A program made the position numbers and the translations under genes. This document shows positions 24,319 to 33,617 of a stretch of 64,000 nucleotides of DNA, piece by piece. The notes below the pieces were generated by a model that was not told the origin of the DNA, did not search any database, and was given only the letters and a program-made list of their open reading frames with translations. Numbering within the stretch: the stretch's first letter is position 1; the number at the start of each line of letters is the position of its first letter. This stretch comes from Flavobacterium sp. SM15 (lineage in GTDB: Bacteria; Bacteroidota; Bacteroidia; Flavobacteriales; Flavobacteriaceae), in NCBI RefSeq assembly GCF_022012335.1, contig NZ_JAKLTO010000005.1, positions 186,001 through 250,000 of the forward strand, written 5' to 3'.

Positions 24319-25734
24319 CTAGCTTCTTTTTTCCAAAAGTACAACATTTTCCACATGGTGTGTTTGTGGGAACATATCCACCGGACGTACTCTTGTCACT
24401 TTGTACATTCCGTCCATTAACGCCAAATCACGAGCTTGTGTAGCCGAGTTACAGCTTACGTAAACCACTTTTTCAGGCGCGATTTTCAAAATTTGTCCCA
24501 CAACATCAGCGTGCATTCCGTCACGTGGAGGATCGGTAATGATTACATCCGGATGACCATGTGTTTTGATGAATTCGTCGTTGAACACATTTTTCATGTC
24601 TCCCACAAAAAACTCACAATTGGTTATGTTATTGCGTTTTGCGTTTTCTTTGGCATCGGCAATCGCTTCCGGAACAGCTTCTACACCAATTACCTTTTTC
24701 GCTTTTTTGGAAACGAATTGAGCAATGGTTCCTGTTCCTGTATATAAATCGTAAACCAGTTCGTTTCCTGTTAAACCAGCAAATTCTCTTGTAATCGAAT
24801 ACAATTCATAAGCTTGTGCGGAATTAGTCTGGTAGAACGATTTTGCATTAATGCTGAAGTTCAAACCTTCCATTTCTTCCAAAATAAAATCTCTTCCTTT
24901 GAAAAGAATAATGTCCTGATCGTAAATGGTATCGTTGGCTTTCTGATTGATTACATATTGTAATGATGTGATTTCCGGGAATCGCTCCGACAAGAAATTC
25001 ATCATCAGTTCAATGCTTTTTTTATCGTTGTCATAGAACTGAATAAGCACCATGATTTCTCCGGTTGAAGCGGTACGAATCATTAAAGTACGCAACAAAC
25101 CGTGATTTTCTCTCGGATTGAAAAAAGTTAAACCATTCTCGTTGGCAAAACGTCTGATTTCGTTTCGGATGTCATTCGAAGGATCTTGTTGTAAATGACA
25201 CTTTTTGATGTCAAGAATCTTGTCCCACATTTTCGGGATATGGAAACCAACGGCATTTTTGTTGTCCAGTTCCACTTCAGAATCGATTTCTTCCTGCGTC
25301 ATCCACCTTGAAGACGAGAAACCGAATTCCATTTTATTACGGTAGAAGAATTGTTCTTTCGAGCCTAAAATTGGTTCAAATTCAGGTAATTCAACTTTAC
25401 CGATTCGTTTTAAATGATTGTACACTTCCTGGTTTTTGTAGAACAATTGCTGTTCGTACTTCATGTTTTGCCATTTGCAACCACCACAAACTCCGAAGTG
25501 TTCACAAATTGGCTGGATGCGATGCTCGGAAAACTCGTGGAAATTCAAGGCTTTTCCTTCGTAATAGGCTTTGCGTTTTTTGAAGGTTTGTACATCCACT
25601 ACGTCGCCCGGCACAACATTCGGAATAAAAATTACTTTACCATCGGGAGCTTTTGCCACCGATACGCCTTTTGCTCCTGCATCAAGGACTTTTACGTTTT
25701 CGAATACGATTTTGTCTGTTTTCTTTCTTCCCAT
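24319..25734 (-). CDS. rlmD: 23S rRNA (uracil-C5)-methyltransferase RlmD
   Basis: A 471-residue TrmA/RlmD-family enzyme. An N-terminal TRAM domain (about 6-65) precedes the iron-sulfur motif CEHFGVCGGCKWQNM (cysteines spaced C-x5-C-x2-C), with the fourth cysteine in KKCHLQQ. The Rossmann motif is VYDLYTGTGTIAQF, and the catalytic pair is the nucleophile cysteine in VVYVSCNSATQARDL and the glutamate near the C-terminus (HHVENVVLLE). It makes m5U in 23S rRNA (U1939 in E. coli); RlmCD-type dual specificity is possible. Confidence 0.92.
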   Translation of the reverse strand: MGRKKTDKIVFENVKVLDAGAKGVSVAKAPDGKVIFIPNVVPGDVVDVQTFKKRKAYYEGKALNFHEFSEHRIQPICEHFGVCGGCKWQNMKYEQQLFYKNQEVYNHLKRIGKVELPEFEPILGSKEQFFYRNKMEFGFSSSRWMTQEEIDSEVELDNKNAVGFHIPKMWDKILDIKKCHLQQDPSNDIRNEIRRFANENGLTFFNPRENHGLLRTLMIRTASTGEIMVLIQFYDNDKKSIELMMNFLSERFPEITSLQYVINQKANDTIYDQDIILFKGRDFILEEMEGLNFSINAKSFYQTNSAQAYELYSITREFAGLTGNELVYDLYTGTGTIAQFVSKKAKKVIGVEAVPEAIADAKENAKRNNITNCEFFVGDMKNVFNDEFIKTHGHPDVIITDPPRDGMHADVVGQILKIAPEKVVYVSCNSATQARDLALMDGMYKVTRVRPVDMFPQTHHVENVVLLEKRS

Positions 25735-25913
25735 GAGGCAAAAGTAAGGATTGTATTTTGAAACTAGAAATTCAAATCGTATTTAACTGAGAAACAAGAT
25801 GCAAAATTGCAGTCTCCTTTTTTATGGAAAGTAATTAGGAAATTAACACAATATTAATAGTGATTTACTCAAGGATGAAGTACCTTAGATATCAAGTTTG
25901 ATATAGTATATAC

Positions 25914-26639
25914 ATGAAAAAATTACTTGTTACATATTTATTATTGTTGTTTAATTCCGTGCTTTTTGCCCAAACGGAATTAGTTGGTGTTGTTTTTAAT
26001 GCCGACAATACTCCGTTGTCTGATGTTGAAATTGTCAATATAACCAAGAAAACAAACTTAAAGTCTGCTAAGGACGGTAAGTTTACAATAAAAGCAACGG
26101 TTGGGGACGAGCTGGTTTTTCTGGACAAAAATTATAATGAAAAAAGGATTTATGCTTCACGGGAATTGTTCAATTCCAATGTAGTAGTTAAACTGGATAA
26201 AAAAGTTATTGAGTTAAAAGAAGTTGCTATTGAAAAATCAGCAAAATTTAATATAGATACCAGTTTCGATGCTCTTAAAATGCAAGAAATTACAAAAAAA
26301 GATGCTCAACCTAAAGTGATTGGAGTTTATACCGGTGAAATTCAGTACGGAATGGACTTTGTGGCAATTGGTAAAAAACTGTACAAATTTGCAGGGAAGC
26401 TTTTGGGTAAAAGTGATGAAAAAGAAGTTCCCAAAAAAATAGAGAGCTTCAACAGTTATGTAAGGAGAGAATTTCCAAACGATTTCTTCATAACCAAATT
26501 AAACTTAAAAGAGAACGAAATAGATTCGTTTATCACTTTTTGCGAGAATGATTTGAAAGCTCAAGAGGTTACTCAAAAAAACGGCACTCTTGATGTTCTT
26601 GAATTTATGTTAGAGAAAAGAAAGGAATATAAAAACTGA
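25914..26639 (+). CDS. CarboxypepD_reg-like domain protein, secreted
   Basis: A 241-residue protein with signal peptide ending NSVLFAQ. A CarboxypepD_reg-like beta-sandwich follows (about 22-100: LVGVVFNADNTPLSDVEIVN, GKFTIKATVGDELVF). Instead of a TonB plug, the rest is a helical, lysine-rich domain ending LEFMLEKRKEYKN. Such proteins are common in Bacteroidota with unknown roles. No close neighbour suggests a partner. Confidence 0.75.
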   Translation: MKKLLVTYLLLLFNSVLFAQTELVGVVFNADNTPLSDVEIVNITKKTNLKSAKDGKFTIKATVGDELVFLDKNYNEKRIYASRELFNSNVVVKLDKKVIELKEVAIEKSAKFNIDTSFDALKMQEITKKDAQPKVIGVYTGEIQYGMDFVAIGKKLYKFAGKLLGKSDEKEVPKKIESFNSYVRREFPNDFFITKLNLKENEIDSFITFCENDLKAQEVTQKNGTLDVLEFMLEKRKEYKN

Positions 26640-26693
26640 TTTTCTTGCAAAACCGTCTGTAAATAACTTATTTCGTGTTTTATTTGAAACATT

Positions 26694-27236
26694 ATGAACA
26701 GACATCTGGCACTTCTTCGCGGTATTAACGTTTCCGGGCACAACATGATAAAAATGGAAGAACTCAAAGCTTTATTGGGGCAAATGGGTTTTGCCAACGT
26801 GAGAACATATATTCAATCGGGTAATGTTTTTGTTGATTCTGATGAAGCGCACGGTGCAACAGTGGGATTTCGAATTAAACAGGAAATTTTTAAGAAATGG
26901 GGTTACGATGTGCCAATTATCGTCATCACTAAAGATGATCTTGAAGCTTGCTTAAAGAACAGTCCTTATCTGAAAGAAAAAGACGTAGATACCAAAAAAC
27001 TCTACTTCACATTCATCTCCAAAGAATTGAATGAAAATGCCATCCATGATTTAAAAATGAGTCAGGTAAAACCCGATGAAGCGGTAATAGACAAAAACAG
27101 AATCTACATTAAATACGATGTCGGTGCCGGAAAAACCCGCTTCGATCAAAAATACATCGAGAAAAAGCTCAATGTAACGGCAACGATGCGCAATCTGAAT
27201 ACCGTTACTAAGCTTTTGGAAATGTATGATGAGTGA
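26694..27236 (+). CDS. DUF1697 family protein
   Basis: A 180-residue cytoplasmic protein. The N-terminus HLALLRGINVSGHNMIKMEEL and the following RTYIQSGNVFVD are the hallmarks of DUF1697, and the C-terminal TMRNLNTVTKLLEM also matches. It has a ferredoxin-like alpha/beta fold with no known activity. It converges with the peroxidase gene; 15 bases separate the two stops. Confidence 0.88.
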   Translation: MNRHLALLRGINVSGHNMIKMEELKALLGQMGFANVRTYIQSGNVFVDSDEAHGATVGFRIKQEIFKKWGYDVPIIVITKDDLEACLKNSPYLKEKDVDTKKLYFTFISKELNENAIHDLKMSQVKPDEAVIDKNRIYIKYDVGAGKTRFDQKYIEKKLNVTATMRNLNTVTKLLEMYDE

Positions 27237-27251
27237 TTTTGAAATTAGAGG

Positions 27252-29018
27252 TTAATAACTGTTGTTAAGCGTTTTGATAAAAGCAATCAAGTCTTGAATT
27301 TCAGTTTTGGAAAGATTCAACTTGTCTGTGGGTAAAGTTTGATTGTCTAGTTCAATCCCAATTCCAGCGCCACCTCCACGATTGTAAAAATCAATTACTT
27401 CTTCCAACGAATTATATACTCCATTGTGCATATATGGAAATGTTATTGCCGAATTTCGAACGGTTGGCGTTTTGAAAGCATGTTTCTTTAACGGAGCTTT
27501 AGTTATCGCATATTCACCCAAATCACTATCTACAATTGCGTTTTGAATTGTGTTTTTTGAAGGAACTCCCAAAACTTCACTTTCCAGTTCGCTATACATC
27601 GGAGGAACACTTCCGTTAAAGAGCGGAAAGAAATGACAGGTTGCACATTTCGCTTTTCCCATAAACAGATTGAAACCTTTTTTCTCGTTGGAAGAAAGCG
27701 TTGTTTTTCCACGTAAATAATCATCAAATTTAGAATTCAGTTTAGATAATGAACGCACATAACTCGCCAAGGATTTTAAAAGATTCTGTTCGGTAATTTC
27801 AGCTTCATTCGGAAATACTTTTTTAAATTCCGTTTGGTAATTTGTGTTCGATTTTACTTTTTCAAGCGCATGGGCAAAACTTCCGTGCATTTCGTCTTTA
27901 TTATTGATGACCGCTTTGGCCTGATCTTCCAGATAATTCACTCTTCCGTCTAAAAATAGAGTGTTTTGAAATCCGGAGTTTAGAAGTGTTGGTGTGTTTC
28001 GGGATAATTTTCCGTTTTCTACGGCTTTTGTTTTATGGTCGGCGTAAGCCTCGGCAGGAATATGACAAGTTACACAAGAAACCTGATTGTTTCCACTTAA
28101 AATCGTATCGGAAAACAACTGTTCCCCTAAAGCGATTTGTTCTTTTGATGGATTTCGGTTGTATGCAGGCGCAAAGTAATTCACATTGAAAGCCGTTTCT
28201 TCAAAAACTGTAGGTTCGTTAAAATTAATAGCACCGGAATACAGATTATTTTTGATTTTGAGTTCGTCTTGAATTTTTTGAATATTTTTTGAGATCGGAA
28301 TGCAATAGGAAGTAATGAATTCCGCGCGGTCAAAAGTGTTGAAATCCTGATTTTTATCAAGATATGTTTTTGTGTTTTCGATTAGTTCCAAGAACGATTT
28401 GTCTTCTTTAAAATGAGAAAGCGTGTTTCCGATAGTTTCAATAACCGTTTTGGTTTCCAAAATAGAGAGGAAGGCAACCGGAGAATCAAAACCTGTAATT
28501 CCCAAGCTCATCATACGGAGCAGTTCCAACTTTTGCGCTTCAAAAATATTACTGTCAAAGAGTTGGAGGGTTTCGATATTTGCTTTAAGGGATTGTGTAT
28601 AGCCGTTTAAAATAGCAACTTGTTTTTTAAGTTCTTCAGCATCAATTTCATCGGAAAATAAAAGTTCTTCCACTTTTTGAAAGCCGGTGGCTTCTTCGGT
28701 TTTGCGGCTGGTTTCGTGAACGTCGTTTTTGTCAATGGCCGCTCCGTTAAGTTTTATTGCGGTTTCAGGTAGATAAAAAGCTAATAAAGCTTCGGTTTTT
28801 TTATAAGCCAATCGCGCTTCTTTAAATTTTTCTTGTGCTTTTTCTTTGTTGTGATTATTCTGAATAATTTGGTTGAACTCGGAAACTTTTTTACTTAATT
28901 CTTTATAATTTTCTATAAAGTTTTGTTTGGTTTTCTCAACTGAAGTCAGACTTTGATACTCTTTGCTCTGACATGAGAGTAAACAAAGGATTGCAATTAG
29001 AGCAATGATTCTTTTCAT
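27252..29018 (-). CDS. Lipoprotein di-haem cytochrome-c peroxidase with imelysin-like N-terminal domain
   Basis: 588 residues from ATG 29018, which opens the lipoprotein signal (MKRIIALIAILCLLSC); the GTG at 29048 lies within a hairpin and is unlikely. Residues of about 25-280 are helical and contain GFQKVEELLFSDE, resembling the imelysin/EfeO GxHxxE region with Gln in place of His. The C-terminal part (about 290-588) is a MauG/CcpA-type domain with two haem motifs, CVTCH and CATCH, plus DGRVNYLEDQA and TPTVRNSAITFPYMHNGVY. It probably reduces H2O2 or oxidises a periplasmic target. It follows a PhoX-like lipoprotein gene, with a hairpin between them. Confidence 0.88.
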   Translation of the reverse strand: MKRIIALIAILCLLSCQSKEYQSLTSVEKTKQNFIENYKELSKKVSEFNQIIQNNHNKEKAQEKFKEARLAYKKTEALLAFYLPETAIKLNGAAIDKNDVHETSRKTEEATGFQKVEELLFSDEIDAEELKKQVAILNGYTQSLKANIETLQLFDSNIFEAQKLELLRMMSLGITGFDSPVAFLSILETKTVIETIGNTLSHFKEDKSFLELIENTKTYLDKNQDFNTFDRAEFITSYCIPISKNIQKIQDELKIKNNLYSGAINFNEPTVFEETAFNVNYFAPAYNRNPSKEQIALGEQLFSDTILSGNNQVSCVTCHIPAEAYADHKTKAVENGKLSRNTPTLLNSGFQNTLFLDGRVNYLEDQAKAVINNKDEMHGSFAHALEKVKSNTNYQTEFKKVFPNEAEITEQNLLKSLASYVRSLSKLNSKFDDYLRGKTTLSSNEKKGFNLFMGKAKCATCHFFPLFNGSVPPMYSELESEVLGVPSKNTIQNAIVDSDLGEYAITKAPLKKHAFKTPTVRNSAITFPYMHNGVYNSLEEVIDFYNRGGGAGIGIELDNQTLPTDKLNLSKTEIQDLIAFIKTLNNSY

Positions 29019-29036
29019 CAATTCATATAAATTAAA

Positions 29037-29068
29037 AATTAGGAGCACAGATTACAGCGCTCCTAATT
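29037..29068 (-). terminator. Intergenic hairpin, terminator or attenuator
   Basis: A perfect 10-bp stem AATTAGGAGC/GCTCCTAATT with a 12-nt loop is followed on the minus strand by TTTTTAATTT. It lies between the PhoX-like gene and the peroxidase, and could end the first transcript or lower read-through. Confidence 0.6.
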
Positions 29069-29092
29069 AATTGGTATTCTTTGTTTTGTGAA

Positions 29093-30541
29093 TTATCTTG
29101 GTAATCCTTTAATTAAAACTACCTGACTTCCCTGATTTTCGTTGGGGCGAACCGTTCCACCGTCTACACCTTTGAAAGCGTCTGTTTTCCAAGTGTGTGG
29201 TTGGATTGACAGCATAAAAGTGTCTGGAATTCCGATTGTTTCCGATACATCGATTAAAGCTCCGTATTCCCAGCTTCCTAATGATGAACCTGCGCTCAGG
29301 AATTTGTTTGAAGCATCAGTACGTTTCTGATCTAATTCAAAAACTACTTTAAGTTCTTTCGTGGCGATGTTGTACTGATAGATGTACGCATCGTGCGTTT
29401 CATCACCATAACCATTGGCATCTTCCTGAATGTAAACAAAGTTTTTAGTTACACAGATGTTATCCACGTTTTGGAAGGTTTTGGCTTTTCCGGTTCTGTT
29501 ATCACCATCTAAAACCAATGTCAGTTGCCCTTGTAAAGGATTGTTTGCATTTAATTCAAGTTTGTAAACACGGCCGTATTTTGAACGGGAATTGTCTGCA
29601 TTGGCACCTGTATTGTTTTGACCGGTAACGTTGAAGTAAATTTCTCTTTCTTTACCTGATTCTTTGCGGTAATCAATGTCTTCCACACGACCAAAAGTTA
29701 TTGCATTTAAAGCTTGCGCAGCCTGATTGTTTTGCAAACCGGTGTTTGTTTTTGCATTGGTGATCTCAACGAATTCTACCGGATAAGTTGTGTTTTCAAC
29801 CATGGTTCTTTCATTAGAAATATTATCAGTGCGCTTAATTACATAAACTTTACCATTGTTTAAATCACCAGTTGTTGATTTGTACATAACTAATTGTCCT
29901 CCATAAGTTCCGGAATCATCATCGCCTAAAAGCACTACAGTTTGGCCTGAATAAGCCTGTTTCGTTAAAGGAACTGCATTTTCCGTAGACCATCTTCCAA
30001 ACCCTAAAATCGGTCTTGGAGTTGTATTGTTGGCTTTGGTGTCAAAAGGAGTAATTCCGTGTACTTGCGATTCACTGTCGCTTTCTCCTGCGGTTAAGAA
30101 AATGGGTCCAAAACCATGAATTTCCGGAGTGGCTAAGGTTGCAGAACATAATCTGTTTCCTGATCCGTTTGAGTTTAATACATATTCCCCGGCTACAGGT
30201 TTAAAGGTTTGGTCAAATTTGATTTTAGATACAGAATAATTATCCTCATTATTTACTAAAAAAGTAAATGTTCCATCAGAGTTTTTAAATAAGCCCGAAC
30301 CATCTGCAGAGCCTCCAAAAACGTAATCAGGCGTTTCTGCAAAATCATCTTCGCTTGAAAACAATGAGAATAATTGAACAGAACTAAAATCGGATTTAGG
30401 ATTCAATAAAACAGGTGTTACCGAATGGTTTTTTAATTGAATTGGACTTGTCGGTTCGTTTGTAGTAGAACTTTCATCTGAGTTACATGCAATGACAGAA
30501 CTAATAACTGCCGCACTCAACAAAGCATTTTTAAATTTCAT
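29093..30541 (-). CDS. PhoX/DUF839-like lipoprotein
   Basis: A 482-residue lipoprotein (lipobox SSVIAC at about residue 19). The beta-propeller pattern of PhoX-type phosphatases (DUF839) is visible: LGFGRWSTENAVPL, VVLLGDDDSGTYGGQLVMYKS, EDIDYRKESGKEREIYFNVTG and KTFQNVDNICVTKNFVYIQED. PhoX proteins are Ca/Fe-dependent phosphatases normally exported by Tat; this one uses a lipoprotein signal, and I cannot confirm all metal ligands, so phosphatase activity is uncertain. A 296-base A+T-rich gap upstream separates it from rocD, with no gene in it. Confidence 0.7.
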   Translation of the reverse strand: MKFKNALLSAAVISSVIACNSDESSTTNEPTSPIQLKNHSVTPVLLNPKSDFSSVQLFSLFSSEDDFAETPDYVFGGSADGSGLFKNSDGTFTFLVNNEDNYSVSKIKFDQTFKPVAGEYVLNSNGSGNRLCSATLATPEIHGFGPIFLTAGESDSESQVHGITPFDTKANNTTPRPILGFGRWSTENAVPLTKQAYSGQTVVLLGDDDSGTYGGQLVMYKSTTGDLNNGKVYVIKRTDNISNERTMVENTTYPVEFVEITNAKTNTGLQNNQAAQALNAITFGRVEDIDYRKESGKEREIYFNVTGQNNTGANADNSRSKYGRVYKLELNANNPLQGQLTLVLDGDNRTGKAKTFQNVDNICVTKNFVYIQEDANGYGDETHDAYIYQYNIATKELKVVFELDQKRTDASNKFLSAGSSLGSWEYGALIDVSETIGIPDTFMLSIQPHTWKTDAFKGVDGGTVRPNENQGSQVVLIKGLPR

Positions 30542-30837
30542 TTTATTGTTTTTTTGTTAGACAGGGCAAACTTATGAAGGTGCTGTTATGTTAAATTTTA
30601 CTTAATATTTTTAAAATGTTACGAATTTACTCATAATTCTTACAAATGTTAAGTTGCTGTAAAATAGGAGTTTTCTGTTTTTTTTGTTATATTTTTACGT
30701 ATTTAAGACTTTGTTTGTTATAAAAAACTTAAAATATAAAGTTAAAAGTTATTTTTTTCAAATTGAATTGCTAACTTGCACTCAATTAGATAAAATATAC
30801 TACATATTGAGAAAAAACTACTAAACCCCAATTAATA

Positions 30838-32082
30838 ATGCAAGTTTTAGAAAAGATGAGTTCAGCAGAAGCAATTCAGTTAGAGGACAAGTACGGCGCG
30901 CACAATTACCACCCGTTACCGGTTGTGTTGAGTAAAGGAGAAGGTGTGTACGTGTGGGATGTTGAAGGTAAAAAGTATTACGATTTTTTATCGGCTTATT
31001 CTGCTGTAAATCAAGGTCATTGTCATCCAAAAATTATAGGAGCGATGATGGAACAGGCACAAACCCTTACACTTACATCAAGAGCTTTCTACAATGATAA
31101 GCTAGGTGTGTACGAAGAGTTCGTGACAAAGTATTTTGGTTTTGACAAAGTGCTTCCGATGAATACCGGAGCAGAAGCTGTTGAAACTGCCTTAAAATTA
31201 TGCCGTAAATGGGCGTATGAGAAAAAAGGTGTTAACGAAAATGAGGCAGAGATAATTGTTTGTGAAAACAACTTCCACGGAAGAACAACAACTATTATTT
31301 CTTTCTCAAATGATGAGACCGCACGTAAGAATTTTGGTCCTTACACAGCTGGTTTTATTAAAATTGCTTACGATGATATTGATGCTTTAGAAAAAGCTAT
31401 TACATCGTCTCCTAATATCGCAGGGTTTTTAGTGGAGCCTATTCAAGGGGAAGCAGGTGTTTATGTTCCTTCAGAAGGGTATTTGGCAAAAGCTAAAGCT
31501 TTGTGTGAAAAGCATAACGTATTGTTTATTGCGGATGAGGTGCAAACAGGTATTGCCCGTACCGGAAAGTTATTGGCGGTTAATCATGAAAATGTAACTC
31601 CGGATATTTTAATTTTAGGAAAAGCTTTATCAGGTGGTGTTTATCCGGTATCTGCAGTTTTGGCTAACGATTCGATTATGAATGTAATTAAGCCAGGGCA
31701 ACACGGTTCTACTTTTGGAGGAAATCCAATTGCTTCTGCCGTTGCGATTGCTGCTCTTGAAGTTATTACCGATGAATCATTGGCAGATAATGCTGAAAGA
31801 TTAGGAAAGGTTTTCCGCTCAGAAATCGGCAAATATATTGAAACGTCGAACATTGCAACGTTAGTTCGTGGAAAAGGACTTTTAAATGCCATTGTAATCA
31901 ATGATACAGAAGAAAGCGACACCGCTTGGAACATCTGTATGAAATTGGCAGAAAACGGATTATTGGCCAAGCCAACTCATGGTAACATCATTCGTTTTGC
32001 TCCGCCTTTGGTTATGAATGAAGAGCAATTGTTTGAGTGTATCAGTATTATTACTGCTACATTAAAAGAATTTGAAAAATAA
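30838..32082 (+). CDS. rocD: Ornithine aminotransferase
   Basis: A 414-residue class III PLP aminotransferase that converts ornithine and 2-oxoglutarate to glutamate semialdehyde and glutamate in arginine/ornithine breakdown. The PLP lysine is K262 in [15 protein letters not shown], and the aspartate is in [28 protein letters not shown] and the N-terminal [19 protein letters not shown] are typical of RocD rather than ArgD or GabT. It is a single gene followed by a strong terminator. No roc neighbours are present. Confidence 0.93.
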   Translation: MQVLEKMSSAEAIQLEDKYGAHNYHPLPVVLSKGEGVYVWDVEGKKYYDFLSAYSAVNQGHCHPKIIGAMMEQAQTLTLTSRAFYNDKLGVYEEFVTKYFGFDKVLPMNTGAEAVETALKLCRKWAYEKKGVNENEAEIIVCENNFHGRTTTIISFSNDETARKNFGPYTAGFIKIAYDDIDALEKAITSSPNIAGFLVEPIQGEAGVYVPSEGYLAKAKALCEKHNVLFIADEVQTGIARTGKLLAVNHENVTPDILILGKALSGGVYPVSAVLANDSIMNVIKPGQHGSTFGGNPIASAVAIAALEVITDESLADNAERLGKVFRSEIGKYIETSNIATLVRGKGLLNAIVINDTEESDTAWNICMKLAENGLLAKPTHGNIIRFAPPLVMNEEQLFECISIITATLKEFEK

Positions 32083-32104
32083 TTAGAGATTTTTTAATCG
32101 ATAT

Positions 32105-32138
32105 AAAAAGCCGTTATGTAATTCATAACGGCTTTTTT
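32105..32138. terminator. Terminator after rocD
   Basis: A 14-bp stem AAAAAGCCGTTATG/CATAACGGCTTTTT with a 5-nt loop gives T runs on both strands. It also serves the converging CCC-motif gene. Confidence 0.9.
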
Positions 32139-32142
32139 AGTA

Positions 32143-32475
32143 TTACTGCTCCGTGATTTCTTTCATGCGCTGTTCTAATAATTCAGGATCCTGTAGCGCA
32201 TCCCAACCTACTAAATTGATGTACCATGCCATAATTAAAAGGAAAATTACTCCTAAGACAATTCCAATGATACAAAGTATTTTTCCGGTTTTTACATTGT
32301 TGAAATTTGAGTACAGCTCAGGGTTCTCGTTGTATTCTTTAGTGTCTTTGTTTGCCAGGTAAAGCCCAATGCCCCCTAAAATAAAACTTAGAACGCCATA
32401 GCAGCAACAAGTAATGATGGACATGATGCCCAAAATAATTACGGCAGTTCCATTAGGTAATTTTTGTTTTTCCAT
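32143..32475 (-). CDS. CCC-motif membrane protein
   Basis: A 110-residue protein with two long hydrophobic segments (about 12-42 and 65-88). The first holds three adjacent cysteines, IITCCCYGVLSFILGGIGLYLA, the pattern of the 'CCC motif membrane protein' family in Flavobacteria. A charged loop KDTKEYNENPELYSN separates the segments. It follows the DUF2752 gene by 28 bases, a pairing I recall as conserved, which suggests the two act together; the function is unknown. Confidence 0.8.
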   Translation of the reverse strand: MEKQKLPNGTAVIILGIMSIITCCCYGVLSFILGGIGLYLANKDTKEYNENPELYSNFNNVKTGKILCIIGIVLGVIFLLIMAWYINLVGWDALQDPELLEQRMKEITEQ

Positions 32476-32503
32476 TCTGTAAATATTGATTAATTGTTTT
32501 AGA

Positions 32504-32776
32504 TTAAAAATGTTTGATGAAATAGGAAACCACCATGATTATTGCATTTGTGATTCCCAGTCCAACGATAATTTTATGATAGTTTCTGCTTTTGTCGATA
32601 AAATTAAGGGAAACGAAACCTAAAAAAAGAAGTAAAGTGTAAATGGCCGGAAACATTAAAAACGCTGCTTTAAATTCGCCTTTAAAAAGTAAAAGCAAAG
32701 CGCGCTGGGTACCGCAACCGAAACATTCGATTCCTAAAAATTTCTTTGTAAGACAGGGCAACATGTACTCTTCCAT
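32504..32776 (-). CDS. DUF2752 membrane protein
   Basis: A 90-residue membrane protein with the DUF2752 signature LPCLTKKFLGIECFGCGTQRA near the N-terminus, where three cysteines sit just before the first of two transmembrane segments. The cysteines could bind metal or form a disulfide. It is the upstream member of a pair with the CCC-motif protein. Confidence 0.85.
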   Translation of the reverse strand: MEEYMLPCLTKKFLGIECFGCGTQRALLLLFKGEFKAAFLMFPAIYTLLLFLGFVSLNFIDKSRNYHKIIVGLGITNAIIMVVSYFIKHF

Positions 32777-32852
32777 GGTAATCTTTTTCTGTAAAGCAAG
32801 TTCACAAAAAAATAAATAGTTTCAAAACAGAAATGAATTTTTTTAAAGTTTG

Positions 32853-32860
32853 TATTTTTG
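32853..32860 (+). promoter_or_regulatory. Candidate -7 box TATTTTTG
   Basis: A match to TAnnTTTG, 20 bases before the start at 32880. No clear -33 TTTG is at normal spacing. Confidence 0.4.
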
Positions 32861-32879
32861 AAGTTCTAAAAACAGTACT

Positions 32880-33062
32880 ATGAAAACCGTTTACATCATT
32901 TTAATTTTCGGAATGATTGCTTTGGCTTTTAACGAACAAACCAAAACGCATCCCAATATCTGGATTCAGGTAGCAGGAGTTTTAGCGTTCTTTTATGGAA
33001 TGATGAAAATAATGTCAAAAACACCAAGAAATAATAAAGATAAAGAAGAGAATGATGTTTAG
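32880..33062 (+). CDS. Very small membrane protein
   Basis: A 60-residue protein with two short hydrophobic stretches (about 3-17 and 31-45) around EQTKTHPNIWIQ and a charged tail. Its stop overlaps the start of the Smr gene by 11 bases, so it is translated and coupled. No family is recognised. Confidence 0.65.
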   Translation: MKTVYIILIFGMIALAFNEQTKTHPNIWIQVAGVLAFFYGMMKIMSKTPRNNKDKEENDV

Positions 33063-33609
33063 TATTGGCGATAAAGTTTCTGTCCTTGATGAAGCAATTA
33101 ATGGTGTAGTTGTTGGTTTTAAGAAAGAGGATGTCATCATTGAAACTGAAGATGGTTTCACCATGACATACTCGGTAAATGAGTTGGTTAATTTAAATAA
33201 AACCAGTGATTTAAAGTCATTTACTTCAAACCAGAGTTTAAGTCAGATTTTAAAAGAAAAAGAAGAAGAAAAGAAACGTTCTTTTGTAAAAGAGAAGAAA
33301 TCCCGCAAAGACGAATTTGTTCTTGAAGTGGATTTGCATATCGAAAAGTTGGTGCCTTCCAAAAAAGGAATGAATAATTACGACATTCTTACTTTACAGA
33401 TGGAAACGGCAAAACGCCAGCTTGATTTTGCCATAAAAAACCGAATGCCGAAAGTGGTTTTCATTCACGGAGTTGGCGAAGGAGTTTTGAAAGCAGAGCT
33501 CGATTTTCTACTTGGAAGATACGATGGCATTTCCTTTCAGGATGCTAATTACCAAAAATACGGATTGGGCGCTACGGAGGTTTACATCAAACAAAATCCG
33601 AACCGATAA
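33052..33609 (+). CDS. Smr-domain protein (DUF2027/MutS2-C-like)
   Basis: A 185-residue protein. An N-terminal SH3-like segment (about 1-50, GDKVSVLDEAINGVVVGF) precedes a lysine-rich linker and a C-terminal Smr domain (about 95-185: EVDLHIEKL, VVFIHGVGEGVLKAEL, GLGATEVYI). Smr domains are nucleases or nucleic-acid binding modules found free or at the end of MutS2; the GVGxG-type loop is present. The DLHIE position matches the family DLHG motif with I for G. The role is probably in RNA or DNA quality control, which is an inference. Confidence 0.85.
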   Translation: MMFSIGDKVSVLDEAINGVVVGFKKEDVIIETEDGFTMTYSVNELVNLNKTSDLKSFTSNQSLSQILKEKEEEKKRSFVKEKKSRKDEFVLEVDLHIEKLVPSKKGMNNYDILTLQMETAKRQLDFAIKNRMPKVVFIHGVGEGVLKAELDFLLGRYDGISFQDANYQKYGLGATEVYIKQNPNR

Positions 33610-33617
33610 TTCCAAAA

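Noticed and set aside
25308..25761. Two overlapping plus-strand ORFs of 91 and 115 codons
   Set aside because: They are antisense to rlmD over its iron-sulfur and TRAM regions, with no family pattern.
29019..29048. GTG start for the peroxidase
   Set aside because: It lies in the intergenic hairpin and would put ten residues before the lipoprotein signal peptide.
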